In this document: piece by piece, positions 1 to 8,617 of the stretch
Layout of the letters: the number at the start of each line of letters is the position of its first letter
Position numbering within the stretch: position 1 is the stretch's first letter
From: Nocardia wallacei
GTDB lineage: Bacteria > Actinomycetota > Actinomycetes > Mycobacteriales > Mycobacteriaceae
NCBI RefSeq assembly: GCF_029868745.1
Contig: NZ_JARWOP010000356.1
Location: forward strand, 1 to 43,714
Length of the DNA: 43,714 nucleotides
Reading direction: 5' to 3'
Made by a program: the position numbers and the translations under genes
The notes under the pieces: model-generated
What the model saw: only the letters and a program-made list of their open reading frames with translations
Told to the model about the DNA's origin: nothing
Database searches by the model: none

Positions 1-141
1 GGGCGTACCTTCGCGGTCATCGACCTTGCGGTCCAACGGTTTCGGCGTCGCGCCGGACTGGGGCGTGAACTGCTCGACACCCTGCTGCACAGCCGGACCG
101 AGGAACGCGCGACCTTGGCCGTGCAGCCGCGGGCGGCGGCC
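1..141 (+). pseudogene. C-terminal fragment of a GNAT N-acetyltransferase
   Basis: Frame 1 reads from the window edge as the acetyl-CoA-binding part of a GNAT acetyltransferase. A hydrophobic strand (TFAVIDLAV) is followed by RRRAGLGRELLDTLL, matching the R/Q-x-x-G-x-G/A motif A and its helix, then a strand ending RATLAVQP. After about base 130 the resemblance stops and low-complexity Arg/Gly codons follow. The rest of a GNAT (helix 4 and the last strands) is absent. From about base 150 another frame encodes MutA. The fragment is therefore cut on the left by the window and on the right by a junction, which may be a real deletion or an assembly join. The substrate cannot be inferred. The GNAT identity is fairly sure; the exact 3' limit is not. 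Confidence 0.55.
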
Positions 142-1567
142 CGCCGGCGCGGGCGCGGCCGAGGGGGCGGCGCGACTGTTCGCCGTGCTCGACGACTACC
201 GCATCGAGGGTGTCGCCGACCCGAATCGGGCCGACATCCAGATCTCGCTCGGTGCCACACCGCTGACCAGCCGCTTCAACGGCACCACCCACATCGACAC
301 GGACGCGGCGGTCACGCTGGCCCGGCAGTCGATCGCGCGAGCGGAGACCGTGCGGGCGATCACCGTCTGCGGTGTCGCGTTCCACAACGCGGGCGCCTCC
401 GACGCACAGGAACTGGGCGCCGCGGTGGCCGCGGGCCTGGAGTACCTGCGGCTGCTCACCGGCGCGGGCGTGGATGTCGCGGACGCACTGGGGCAGTTGC
501 TGTTCCGCTTCGCCGCCACCGACGACCAGTTCGCGACGATCGCGAAATTCCGTGCCGCCCGGCGGTTGTGGGCGCGGGTGGCGCACGAACTGGGCGCTCC
601 GGCGTTCGGCAACGCGCCGCAGTACGCGGTGACCTCGGCGGCCATGATGACCCAGCGCGACCCGTGGGTGAACATGCTGCGCACCACGCTGGCGGCGTTC
701 GGCGCGGGCGTGGGCGGCGCGGACTACGTCACGGTGCTGCCCTTCGACGCCGCGCTGCCGCCCGGCGAACTCGAGGTGTCGCAGGCGTTCTCGGCGCGGA
801 TGGCGCGCAACACCCAGCTGCTGCTGCTGGAGGAATCGCATCTGGGACACGTGCGGGACCCCGGTGCGGGCTCGTGGTACGTGGAGAGCCTCACCGATCG
901 GCTGGCCCAGCGCGCGTGGGAGTTCATGCAGGAGATCGAGCGCGCCGGCGGCTATCCGGCGGCGCTGGACTCCGGGCTGCTGACCGATCGTATCGCCGCG
1001 GTCCGCGCGCGGCGCGAAACCGATGTGGCACACCGGAAGACGGCGGTGACCGGCGTCAACGAGTTCCCGAACCTGGCCGAGCAGCCGCTGTCGGAGGCGG
1101 CGCGACGGCCCGGCCAGGTCGCCCGGTACGGTTCGGCGTTCGAGGCGCTGCGCGACCGCTCCGACGCCTACCTGGCCACGCACAGCGTCCGGCCGCGGGC
1201 CCTGCTGGTGCCGCTCGGCCCGGTGGCCGAGCACAACGTGCGGGTGACTTTCACCGCGAACCTGCTGGCCTCGGGCGGTATCGAGACGATCAACCCGGGT
1301 ACCCTCGACATTGCCGGGATCGGTACGGCCGCAACCGAATCGGGTACCACCATCGCCGTGCTGTGCGGCACCGACGCCCGCTACGCCGCCGAGGCCGGCG
1401 CCGCGGTGGAGCAGCTGCGCAGCGCCGGTATCGCGACGGTGCTGCTGGCCGGGCCGGAGAAGGCGGTGGCCGAACTGTCCGGCACGGAGCGGCCGGACGC
1501 ATTCCTGACGGCGCGTATGGACGCGGTGACGGCCCTGTCCGGCCTGCTGGAAAAGCTGGGAGCGTAG
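26..1567 (+). CDS. mutA: Methylmalonyl-CoA mutase small subunit, N-terminally truncated
   Basis: This is the non-catalytic partner of MutB in adenosylcobalamin-dependent interconversion of (R)-methylmalonyl-CoA and succinyl-CoA. From about residue 45 it aligns by eye with actinobacterial MutA: the TIM-barrel signature NAGASDAQELG, then FRFAATDDQFATIAKFRAARRLW, RDPWVNMLRTTLAAF, NTQLLLLEESHLGHVRDPGAGSWYVE, and a C-terminal Rossmann-like domain without the DxHxxG cobalamin motif, as expected for the small subunit. The family is usually about 600-620 residues, so some 100-150 N-terminal residues are missing. The first ~40 residues of this reading frame are an out-of-frame reading of a GNAT tail, so the ATG at 26 is only the longest open start. 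The stop abuts the mutB ATG with no gap, which indicates translational coupling. The gene may be broken in the organism or truncated by a sequence join. Confidence 0.85.
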   Translation: MRSNGFGVAPDWGVNCSTPCCTAGPRNARPWPCSRGRRPAGAGAAEGAARLFAVLDDYRIEGVADPNRADIQISLGATPLTSRFNGTTHIDTDAAVTLARQSIARAETVRAITVCGVAFHNAGASDAQELGAAVAAGLEYLRLLTGAGVDVADALGQLLFRFAATDDQFATIAKFRAARRLWARVAHELGAPAFGNAPQYAVTSAAMMTQRDPWVNMLRTTLAAFGAGVGGADYVTVLPFDAALPPGELEVSQAFSARMARNTQLLLLEESHLGHVRDPGAGSWYVESLTDRLAQRAWEFMQEIERAGGYPAALDSGLLTDRIAAVRARRETDVAHRKTAVTGVNEFPNLAEQPLSEAARRPGQVARYGSAFEALRDRSDAYLATHSVRPRALLVPLGPVAEHNVRVTFTANLLASGGIETINPGTLDIAGIGTAATESGTTIAVLCGTDARYAAEAGAAVEQLRSAGIATVLLAGPEKAVAELSGTERPDAFLTARMDAVTALSGLLEKLGA

Positions 1568-3835
1568 ATGACCACACGAGAAAGCAAGCATGTGATCGGC
1601 AGTTTCGCCGACGTGCCGCTCGACAGCGCCGCCGCGGCGGAGGTGAGCGGCGCGCAGGTCGACGCGTTCGTGCGGGCGGCCGCCGCCGCGAATCACCAAG
1701 CGCCGCAAGAGCTGGTGTGGTCGACCCCGGAGGGCATCGACGTGCCGCCCGTATTCACCAAGGCCGACCGCGACCGCATCGCCGCCGAGGGTTATCCGCT
1801 GGACTCGGTGCCCGGCGTCGCGCCGTTCGTGCGCGGACCGTACCCGACCATGTACGTGAACCAGCCGTGGACGATCCGCCAATACGCGGGCTTCTCGACC
1901 GCCGCCGACTCCAACGCCTTCTACCGGCGCAATCTGGCGGCCGGTCAGAAGGGCCTGTCGGTGGCGTTCGACCTGGCCACGCACCGCGGCTACGACTCCG
2001 ATCACCCGCGCGTGACCGGTGACGTCGGCATGGCGGGCGTGGCGATCGACTCCATCCTGGACATGCGCGAGCTGTTCGATCACATTCCGCTGGACCAGGT
2101 CTCGGTGTCGATGACCATGAACGGCGCGGTGCTCCCGATCCTGGCGCTGTACGTCGTCGCGGCGGAGGAACAGGGCGTCAAGCCCGAACAGCTGGCCGGA
2201 ACCATTCAGAACGACATTCTGAAGGAGTTCATGGTCCGCAACACCTACATCTACCCGCCGAAGCCGTCGATGCGGATCATCTCCGACATCTTCGCCTACA
2301 CCTCGGCCAAGATGCCCAAGTTCAACTCCATCTCCATCTCCGGCTACCACATCCAGGAGGCCGGTGCCACAGCGGATCTGGAGCTGGCCTACACCCTCGC
2401 CGACGGCGTCGAGTACCTGCGCGCCGGGCTGGACGCGGGCATGGAGATCGACCAGTTCGCGCCGCGGCTGTCGTTCTTCTGGGCGATCGGCATGAACTTC
2501 TTCATGGAGGTCGCGAAACTGCGTGCGGGACGGCTGCTCTGGAGCGAACTGGTCTCGAAATTCGAGCCCAAGAGCCAGAAGTCGCTGTCGCTGCGCACCC
2601 ATTCGCAGACCTCCGGGTGGTCGCTGACCGCGCAGGACGTGTTCAACAACGTCGCACGCACCTGCGTGGAGGCGATGGCCGCGACCCAGGGCCACACCCA
2701 GTCGCTGCACACCAACGCCCTGGACGAGGCCCTCGCGCTGCCGACCGACTTCTCCGCCCGCATCGCCCGCAACACCCAGCTGCTGATCCAGCAGGAGTCC
2801 AACACCACCCGGCCGATCGACCCGTGGGGCGGCTCCTACTACGTGGAGTGGCTGACCCACCAACTCGCCGAACGCGCCCGCGCACACATCGCCGAGGTGG
2901 AGGCGCACGGCGGTATGGCGCAGGCGATTTCGGAGGGCATCCCGAAGCTGCGCATCGAGGAGGCCGCCGCCCGCACCCAGGCCCGCATCGACACCGGGCA
3001 GCAGCCGGTGATCGGCGTGAACAAGTACCAGGTCGACGAGGACCAGCAGATCGAGGTCCTCAAGGTCGAGAACTCCCGGGTGCGCGCCGAGCAGGCCGAG
3101 AAGCTGCGCCGCCTGCGCGCAGAACGCGACTCGTCCGAGGTCGAGCGGGCGCTGGCCGAATTGACCAGGGCCGCCGCGTCTTCCGAGGGCGGCATGGACA
3201 ACAACCTGCTGGCCCTCGCCATCGACGCCGCGCGCGCCAAGGCCACCGTCGGCGAGATCTCCGACGCGCTGGAGCGGGTGTACGGGCGGCATCAGGCGGA
3301 AATCCGTACTCTCTCAGGCGTTTACCGCGAGGAGGCCGGCAAGGTGACCAACATCAGCAAGGCGATCGACCTCGTGGCGGAATTCGCCGAGGCCGAGGGC
3401 CGCCGTCCCCGCATCCTGGTGGCCAAGATGGGCCAGGACGGGCACGACCGCGGCCAGAAGGTGATCGCCACGGCCTTCGCCGATCTCGGCTTCGACGTCG
3501 ATGTGGGCCCGCTGTTCCAGACCCCCGAAGAGGTGGCGCGGCAGGCGGCCGACAACGATGTGCACGTCGTGGGCGTGTCGTCGCTGGCGGCCGGCCACCT
3601 CACGCTGGTGCCCGCCCTGCGGCAGGCGCTGGCGGATGCCGGGCGGCCCGACATCATGGTCATCGTCGGCGGCGTCATCCCGCCGGGCGATTTCGAGGAG
3701 CTGTACCGGGCGGGCGCCGCGGCCATCTTCCCGCCGGGCACCGTGATCGCCGACGCCGCCGTCGGGCTGCTGCGGAAGCTCGCCGTGGAACTCGGCCACG
3801 AGATCGGCGGTGACGCTGTTACCGGAGCCGAATGA
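1568..3835 (+). CDS. mutB: Methylmalonyl-CoA mutase large (catalytic) subunit
   Basis: Catalyses the radical rearrangement linking methylmalonyl-CoA and succinyl-CoA in propionate, odd-chain fatty-acid and cholesterol side-chain metabolism, in the cytosol. The 755-residue length is normal for the family. Residues ~50-560 form the substrate TIM barrel (RGPYPTMYVNQPWTIRQYAGFSTA, KGLSVAFDLATHRGYDSDHPRV). The C-terminal ~140 residues are the B12-binding Rossmann domain, with GQDGHDRG supplying the lower axial His of the DxHxxG motif and GGVIPPGD following. It starts immediately after the mutA stop and overlaps meaB by four bases (ATGA), so the three genes form one operon. No epimerase gene is seen nearby. 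Identification is secure. Confidence 0.97.
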   Translation: MTTRESKHVIGSFADVPLDSAAAAEVSGAQVDAFVRAAAAANHQAPQELVWSTPEGIDVPPVFTKADRDRIAAEGYPLDSVPGVAPFVRGPYPTMYVNQPWTIRQYAGFSTAADSNAFYRRNLAAGQKGLSVAFDLATHRGYDSDHPRVTGDVGMAGVAIDSILDMRELFDHIPLDQVSVSMTMNGAVLPILALYVVAAEEQGVKPEQLAGTIQNDILKEFMVRNTYIYPPKPSMRIISDIFAYTSAKMPKFNSISISGYHIQEAGATADLELAYTLADGVEYLRAGLDAGMEIDQFAPRLSFFWAIGMNFFMEVAKLRAGRLLWSELVSKFEPKSQKSLSLRTHSQTSGWSLTAQDVFNNVARTCVEAMAATQGHTQSLHTNALDEALALPTDFSARIARNTQLLIQQESNTTRPIDPWGGSYYVEWLTHQLAERARAHIAEVEAHGGMAQAISEGIPKLRIEEAAARTQARIDTGQQPVIGVNKYQVDEDQQIEVLKVENSRVRAEQAEKLRRLRAERDSSEVERALAELTRAAASSEGGMDNNLLALAIDAARAKATVGEISDALERVYGRHQAEIRTLSGVYREEAGKVTNISKAIDLVAEFAEAEGRRPRILVAKMGQDGHDRGQKVIATAFADLGFDVDVGPLFQTPEEVARQAADNDVHVVGVSSLAAGHLTLVPALRQALADAGRPDIMVIVGGVIPPGDFEELYRAGAAAIFPPGTVIADAAVGLLRKLAVELGHEIGGDAVTGAE

Positions 3836-4977
3836 GCGAGCGGACATCGGCGAGTGGAGGCGACGGCGCGCCCGCAGGGCAGCGTGGTGAGGCAGTGAAT
3901 ATCCCTGGGACGCAAGCGTTGTCGACCGAACGCGGACTACCCCCGGCGCTGCGCGCGGGCTCCGGCGGTGCGGGCGGCGGCGGGCGGCGGCGCGAAGTCG
4001 ATGTGGAGCAGCTCGCCCGGTCGGTGCGCGACGGCGAACGTGCGGGCCTGGCCCGGGCCATCACGCTGGTCGAATCCACCCGGGCCGATCATCGCGACGC
4101 CGCGCAGCGTCTGCTGCTGGAGCTGACCCCCGACATCGGCCGGATCGAATCCAACCGGGTCGGCATCACCGGCGTTCCGGGCGTCGGCAAGTCGACCTTC
4201 ATCGACGCGCTGGGCATGTATCTGATCGGGGCGGGCCATCGGGTCGCGGTGCTCGCCGTCGACCCGTCCTCGACCCGCACCGGCGGCTCCATCCTCGGCG
4301 ACAAGACCCGCATGGCCCGGCTGGCGGTGGAACGCGACGCCTACATCCGGCCCTCGCCGACCGCGGGCACGCTCGGCGGCGTGGCGAAGGCGACGCGCGA
4401 GACCATCGTGCTGCTGGAAGCCGCGGGGTACGACGTGATCCTGGTCGAGACCGTCGGCGTCGGCCAGTCCGAGGTCACCGTCGCCAACATGGTCGACGTC
4501 TTCTGCTTCCTCACCCTGGCCCGCACGGGAGATCAGCTGCAGGGCATCAAGAAGGGCGTGCTGGAGCTGGCCGACCTGGTCGCGGTGAACAAGGCCGACG
4601 GCCGCCACGAGATCGAGGCCAAGTCGGCGGCCCGGGAACTGCAGGGCGCCATGCGCCTCATCCATCCGCGCGAATCACTGTGGCGCCCACCGGTGCTCAC
4701 CATGAGTGGCCTCAACGGCACCGGGCTGGACCAGTTCTGGGACACCGTCCTCGAGCACCGCCGAGTACTCACCGAAGCGGGCGAATTCGCCGAGAAGCGC
4801 CGCCGTCAGCAGGTCGACTGGACCTGGACCATGGTGCACGACCAGCTCCTGCGCCGCCTCGCCGACAACCCCGCCGTGAAGTCGATTCGCGCGCAAGTGG
4901 AAAAGGGCGTCCGCGACGGCTCGCTCACCCCCGCCCTGGCCGCTGAGGAAATCCTGCGCGCCTTCGACGAACGCTGA
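3832..4977 (+). CDS. meaB: Methylmalonyl-CoA mutase-associated GTPase (MeaB/ArgK family)
   Basis: A G3E-type GTPase chaperone that gates cobalamin loading into MutAB and protects the mutase from inactivation. Visible motifs are Walker A GVPGVGKST (about residues 115-123), the MeaB signatures VDPSSTRTGGSILGDKTRM and RPSPTAGTLGGVA, Walker B-like ILVETVGVGQSE, and NKADG for guanine specificity. The first ~60 residues are Gly/Ala-rich and not typical of MeaB. An in-frame GTG at 3895 would give a protein closer to the usual ~330 residues, so the ATG that overlaps the mutB stop may be an extended start. The overlap with mutB supports co-translation. A hairpin follows six bases after the stop. Confidence 0.95.
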   Translation: MSERTSASGGDGAPAGQRGEAVNIPGTQALSTERGLPPALRAGSGGAGGGGRRREVDVEQLARSVRDGERAGLARAITLVESTRADHRDAAQRLLLELTPDIGRIESNRVGITGVPGVGKSTFIDALGMYLIGAGHRVAVLAVDPSSTRTGGSILGDKTRMARLAVERDAYIRPSPTAGTLGGVAKATRETIVLLEAAGYDVILVETVGVGQSEVTVANMVDVFCFLTLARTGDQLQGIKKGVLELADLVAVNKADGRHEIEAKSAARELQGAMRLIHPRESLWRPPVLTMSGLNGTGLDQFWDTVLEHRRVLTEAGEFAEKRRRQQVDWTWTMVHDQLLRRLADNPAVKSIRAQVEKGVRDGSLTPALAAEEILRAFDER

Positions 4978-4982
4978 CACAG

Positions 4983-5000
4983 TGCCCCCTCCTGGGGGCA
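4983..5000 (+). terminator. Hairpin after meaB
   Basis: TGCCCCC (4983-4989) pairs perfectly with GGGGGCA (4994-5000) across a TCCT loop, just after the meaB stop. There is no U-tract, which is common for actinobacterial terminators. It would end the mutAB-meaB transcript before the cyclase gene. Confidence 0.6.
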
Positions 5001-5063
5001 TTACGTGGCACCGGGATCGCGCAGGGACGGACGGGCTGCGGCCGATGTGTCGCCGGGCGCGCT

Positions 5064-5069
5064 TAGGCT
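5064..5069 (+). promoter_or_regulatory. Probable -10 box of a leaderless cyclase transcript
   Basis: TAGGCT lies six bases upstream of the ATG at 5076, so transcription would start at or next to the start codon. No Shine-Dalgarno sequence is present. The same spacing recurs at many starts in this window. Confidence 0.5.
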
Positions 5070-5075
5070 GCATCC

Positions 5076-6641
5076 ATGGTCGATCATGACGTGAGTCCCG
5101 CCGCGCTGGGGCCCGCGCCCTGGGGGTCGCGGCTGCTGGGTTCGGCGGACGAGACGTCCGGGGTGCGACGGCTGCGGGTGCAGGCGCTGCTGACGATCCC
5201 GCTGCTGGTCGCGAACCTCATCGGCATTGCCGTGGTGATCGCCCTGGTGGGCTTCGTGCTGCCGGGCCCGTCGATGTTCAGCCGCCGGCTGATCCTGCAG
5301 AACGTCATCGCGACTCCGCTGTACACGGCGCTGGCGGTGGTGGTCGGCACGGTGTGGGGGACCGTATGGGGCGTGCGGACCCTGCGCTGGGCGATCGATC
5401 CCGACCGCGTCCCCACCCCGGCCGAACAGGCCGCCGCGGTCCGGGTGCCGCGGCGGCTGGTGATGCAGCAGGCGGTGCTGTGGCTCGGCGGCGCGGCCGT
5501 CCTGGCTCCGCTCTACGGCCTGGTGGATATCGCGTACGCGCCGAAGGTACTGCTGGGCATGGGTTTCACCGTGGTTGTCGTGTGCGCCAACAGCTATCTG
5601 ATCGCGGAGTTCGCGCTGCGCCCGGTCACCGCGCGGGTGCTGGAGGCCGCCCCGGCCCGGCGGCTGCGCGGCTTCGGTGTGTTCGGCCGCTCGGTGCTCG
5701 TGTGGACCCTCGCCACCGGCGTGCCGGTGACGCTGGCGATGGTGCTCGCGGTGCTGTCGCTGTGCGGCATGGACTTCAGCGAGGCGCGCCTGGCGATCTG
5801 CGTGCTGTCCCTGGGCGGCGCGACCCTGGTCTTCGGTCTGCTGCTGATGACACAGACCTTCGCGGCCACGGTGGCGCCCGTGCGCACCGTGCGCCGGGCG
5901 CTGCGCCGCGTCGAGAACGGGGAGCTCGACGTGCACGTCACCGTCTTCGACGGCACCGAACTGGGCGAGCTGCAGAGCGGTTTCAACCGCATGGTGGACG
6001 GGCTGCGCGAACGCGAGCGGATCCGGGACCTGTTCGGCCGCCACGTCGGCGACGACGTGGCCGACGCGGCCCTGGCCCGCAACCCCGAACTCGGCGGCGA
6101 GGAGGTCGAGGCCGCGGCGCTGTTCATCGACATCATCGGGTCCACCACGATGGCGGCGACCCGGCCCGCCGACGAGATCGTCGCGATGCTCAACGACTTC
6201 TTCGGCATCGTGGTGGACGAGGTGGAGCGCTGCGGCGGCCTGATCAACAAGTTCGAGGGCGACGCCGCGCTCGCGATCTTCGGCGCCCCGGCCCCGCTCA
6301 CCGACTTCGCGGGCTCCGCGCTCGCCGCCGCCCGTGCCATCCGCCGCCGATTGTCCGAGAGCGCAAGGGAATTCGATGCCGCGATCGGAGTGTCGTCCGG
6401 GCGAGTGGTGGCGGGCAACGTAGGCGCGCGCCGCCGCTACGAGTTCACCGTGATCGGCGATGCCGTCAACGAGGCCGCCCGCCTGTGCGAGCTGGCCAAG
6501 CAGGACCCGGGCCGGGTACTCGCCGCCGCGGTCACCGTCGAGGCCGCCGTGGAAGCCGAACAGCACCGGTGGCGCACCGGCGAATCGGTGGTGTTGCGCG
6601 GCCGGGTGCAGCCCACCCGGCTGGCGCGGCCGCGCGACTAG
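5076..6641 (+). CDS. Membrane-bound HAMP-linked class III adenylate/guanylate cyclase
   Basis: Makes a cyclic nucleotide (probably cAMP) at the inner face of the membrane. About six hydrophobic segments occupy residues ~35-275. A HAMP linker follows (PVRTVRRALRRVENGELDVHV...ELGELQSGFNRMVDGL), then a class III catalytic domain from ~345: FIDIIGST with the first metal-binding Asp, NKFEGDAALAIFGAP with the substrate-binding Lys and second acidic residue, and VIGDAVNEAARL with the transition-state Asn/Arg. This is the architecture of the mycobacterial Rv1318c-Rv1320c/Rv3645 group. A strong TAGGCT six bases before the ATG suggests a leaderless transcript. Its stop overlaps the stop of the convergent amidohydrolase (shared CTAG). 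Substrate choice (ATP or GTP) was not resolved. Confidence 0.93.
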   Translation: MVDHDVSPAALGPAPWGSRLLGSADETSGVRRLRVQALLTIPLLVANLIGIAVVIALVGFVLPGPSMFSRRLILQNVIATPLYTALAVVVGTVWGTVWGVRTLRWAIDPDRVPTPAEQAAAVRVPRRLVMQQAVLWLGGAAVLAPLYGLVDIAYAPKVLLGMGFTVVVVCANSYLIAEFALRPVTARVLEAAPARRLRGFGVFGRSVLVWTLATGVPVTLAMVLAVLSLCGMDFSEARLAICVLSLGGATLVFGLLLMTQTFAATVAPVRTVRRALRRVENGELDVHVTVFDGTELGELQSGFNRMVDGLRERERIRDLFGRHVGDDVADAALARNPELGGEEVEAAALFIDIIGSTTMAATRPADEIVAMLNDFFGIVVDEVERCGGLINKFEGDAALAIFGAPAPLTDFAGSALAAARAIRRRLSESAREFDAAIGVSSGRVVAGNVGARRRYEFTVIGDAVNEAARLCELAKQDPGRVLAAAVTVEAAVEAEQHRWRTGESVVLRGRVQPTRLARPRD

Positions 6642-7519
6642 CCGAGCTCGAACATGCGCACGGCGTTGTCGTAGCACACCTTCCGCAGCCAGTCGGCACC
6701 CAAATCCAGTCGCTCCAGCGCGAACAGCGCGTGACCGTAGGAGTAGGGGATGTTGGGGAAGTCGCTGCCGAACAGGATGCGGTCACCGAAATCGCGCAAC
6801 CGGCCGCGCTCGGCGACGGGGAAGGGGTCCTGTGACTCGAAGAAGTCGGTGAAGTTCATGGTGGTGTCCAGGTGGACGCCGTCGAATTCGGCTGCGAGAT
6901 CCAGGAACTCGGTGTACTCCGGTGCGCCCATATGCGCGATGATCAGGCGCAGCCGCGGAAACCGCCGCAGCAGTTCGCGCATCGGCTCCGGTCCGGTGAA
7001 TTCGCCCGGCGCAGGGCCCGATCCGCAGTGGATGAGCACCGGGATTCCGGCCTCGGCCAGCATCCCCCACACGTCGTTCAGCAGCGGATCGCACGGATGG
7101 AAATCGCCGACCTGGATGTGCACCTTGAAGATCCGTGCACCGGACTCGATCGCCGCCTCCACATAACTCGCGGCGTGGTGCTCGGGATAGAAGGTGGCGG
7201 TGTGCAGGCAGTCGGGCGTGCGGGCGGCGAAGTCGGCGGCCCACTCGTTGAGCCAGGCCGCCATATCCGGACGGTGCGGGTACACCAGCGCGGTGAACGC
7301 GCGAACCCCGAAGCCGCGCAACGTCTTCAGCCGCACCTGCTCCTCGTCGCGGTAGGTGATCGGCCAGGGCCGGCCGATGAGCGGCCCGGCGTCGTCGAAG
7401 TACGCCCAGACCTTGCGCAGCACGCGGTCGGGCATGAAGTGGGTGTGGATGTCGACCAGACCAGGCAGCCCGAGCCGCTGCCGGAACTCGGCGATGTAGG
7501 TGGTGTCCTCGGCGCTCAT
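6638..7519 (-). CDS. Amidohydrolase-2 family metal-dependent hydrolase
   Basis: A TIM-barrel amidohydrolase of the amidohydrolase_2 (PF04909) type, which includes decarboxylases and lactone or amide hydrolases. The N-terminal LVDIHTHFMP supplies the HxH metal ligands, IPVLIHCGSGP and LRLIIAHMGAPEY supply the later His residues, and LFGSDFPNIPYSYG carries the catalytic Asp. At 293 residues it is full length. It starts seven bases downstream of the nucleoside hydrolase stop on the same strand, so the two are probably co-transcribed. That suggests a role in degrading a base or nucleoside-derived compound, but the substrate is unknown. Confidence 0.85.
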   Translation of the reverse strand: MSAEDTTYIAEFRQRLGLPGLVDIHTHFMPDRVLRKVWAYFDDAGPLIGRPWPITYRDEEQVRLKTLRGFGVRAFTALVYPHRPDMAAWLNEWAADFAARTPDCLHTATFYPEHHAASYVEAAIESGARIFKVHIQVGDFHPCDPLLNDVWGMLAEAGIPVLIHCGSGPAPGEFTGPEPMRELLRRFPRLRLIIAHMGAPEYTEFLDLAAEFDGVHLDTTMNFTDFFESQDPFPVAERGRLRDFGDRILFGSDFPNIPYSYGHALFALERLDLGADWLRKVCYDNAVRMFELG

Positions 7520-7525
7520 CTCGGC

Positions 7526-8563
7526 CTACGCCTGTGCGGAAGTCGTGCGGGCGAAGTCGCCGACGCGGGCGATCAACCGGTCGAAGAAGTCCGCCGGGTC
7601 GGTGCCGATCACGATGTCGGCGTTGGGTTCCCGGCCCCACATCCCCGCCCAGTCCGCGATGGTGGCTCCCCGGGTGAGGGTTCCGGCCAGCTCGACGTCG
7701 ACGGTGGCGGGCCGGGTGCGAGCGAGCGCGGGGTCCAGGGCGACCGCGGCGGCGAACGGATCGTGCATGTGCGCGATGTACCCCTGGCCGTAGGCGTGAT
7801 GGAACTCGAAGTAGAACCGCACGGCGTCGGTGACGAACCGGACGACCGCGTTGCCCGCCTTGGACACCGCACCGGGCGCGTCGGTCTCGCTGAGGACCTC
7901 CACGGGCAGGCTGTGCGCCCGTTCGGCGAGTCGCACCAGGTGATCGGGGCGCATCTCGATGGTCTCGGTGACGTCGAGCCCGCAGATCAGGGGCCGCCGA
8001 TCGGTCGGCGCCACGGCGAAGGCGGCGAGGACCTCCTGCCAGGCCTCGGGATCGACGTGCACGTTCCATTCGTTGGTGGGGGTCGTGTTGCCGGGATGCT
8101 GGAACGCGCCGCCCATCACCACCAGGCGCCGCAGCAGCCGGGGCAGTTCGGGCTCCAGCCGCAGGGCCAGCGCCAGATTGGTGAGCGGCCCGGTGCACAG
8201 CCCGATGATCTCGCCGGGATGCGCCCGCACGGTGTCGACCCACAGCCGCGCCGCCGACCGTGGTGACAGCGTCTTGGTCGGCGGCGGGAATTGCGCGTAC
8301 CCGATGCCCTGCGGACCGTGGGTGTCCTCGGTCGTGCGCAGCGGGATCGCGAGCGGCTCGGCCGCCCCCAGGGCGACCTCGATGTCGGGAGCCCGGCACA
8401 GCTCCAGCAGGGCCAGGTTGTTCGCGGCCACCTGCGCCACGGGCACGTTCCCCGCGGTGGCGGCGATACCGGCGATCTCGGCGTCCGGGCTGGCGAGCAG
8501 GTACAGCAGGGCCAGCGCGTCGTCGATGCCGGTGTCGACATCCATCATGATCTTCTGCCGCAC
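7526..8563 (-). CDS. Inosine-uridine preferring nucleoside hydrolase family protein
   Basis: Hydrolyses the N-glycosidic bond of ribonucleosides, giving ribose and free base (nucleobase salvage or catabolism). The family's Ca2+/ribose site is intact: DVDTGIDDA near the N-terminus (residues 8-16), the NEWNVHVDPEA region, and HDPFAAA in the C-terminal third. At 345 residues the length is normal. The start is GTG at 8563; TAGGCT lies six bases upstream of it and no ribosome site is seen, so a leaderless message is likely. The amidohydrolase follows after a very short gap. Which nucleosides are cleaved cannot be told from the sequence. Confidence 0.92.
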   Translation of the reverse strand: MRQKIMMDVDTGIDDALALLYLLASPDAEIAGIAATAGNVPVAQVAANNLALLELCRAPDIEVALGAAEPLAIPLRTTEDTHGPQGIGYAQFPPPTKTLSPRSAARLWVDTVRAHPGEIIGLCTGPLTNLALALRLEPELPRLLRRLVVMGGAFQHPGNTTPTNEWNVHVDPEAWQEVLAAFAVAPTDRRPLICGLDVTETIEMRPDHLVRLAERAHSLPVEVLSETDAPGAVSKAGNAVVRFVTDAVRFYFEFHHAYGQGYIAHMHDPFAAAVALDPALARTRPATVDVELAGTLTRGATIADWAGMWGREPNADIVIGTDPADFFDRLIARVGDFARTTSAQA

Positions 8564-8569
8564 GAGTCG

Positions 8570-8575
8570 AGCCTA
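8570..8575 (-). promoter_or_regulatory. Probable -10 box of a leaderless nucleoside hydrolase transcript
   Basis: On the minus strand TAGGCT is followed by six bases and the GTG start at 8563. The preceding monooxygenase terminator hairpin (8577-8603) occupies the -35 region, so promoter and terminator are packed together. Confidence 0.5.
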
Positions 8576-8576
8576 G

Positions 8577-8603
8577 CGAGCGGCCCGATTCACGGGCCGC
8601 TCG
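8577..8603 (-). terminator. Perfect 11-bp stem terminator after the FAD monooxygenase
   Basis: CGAGCGGCCCG (8577-8587) and CGGGCCGCTCG (8593-8603) are perfect inverted repeats with a five-base loop, 14 bases beyond the monooxygenase stop on the minus strand. There is no U-tract. Confidence 0.75.
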
Positions 8604-8617
8604 GCTGTCCGGCCCGT

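Noticed and set aside
17..3292. 1091-codon open frame on the minus strand
   Set aside because: Shadow of mutA/mutB in GC-rich DNA; Arg/Gly/Val-rich with no domain, while the plus strand encodes clear MutAB.
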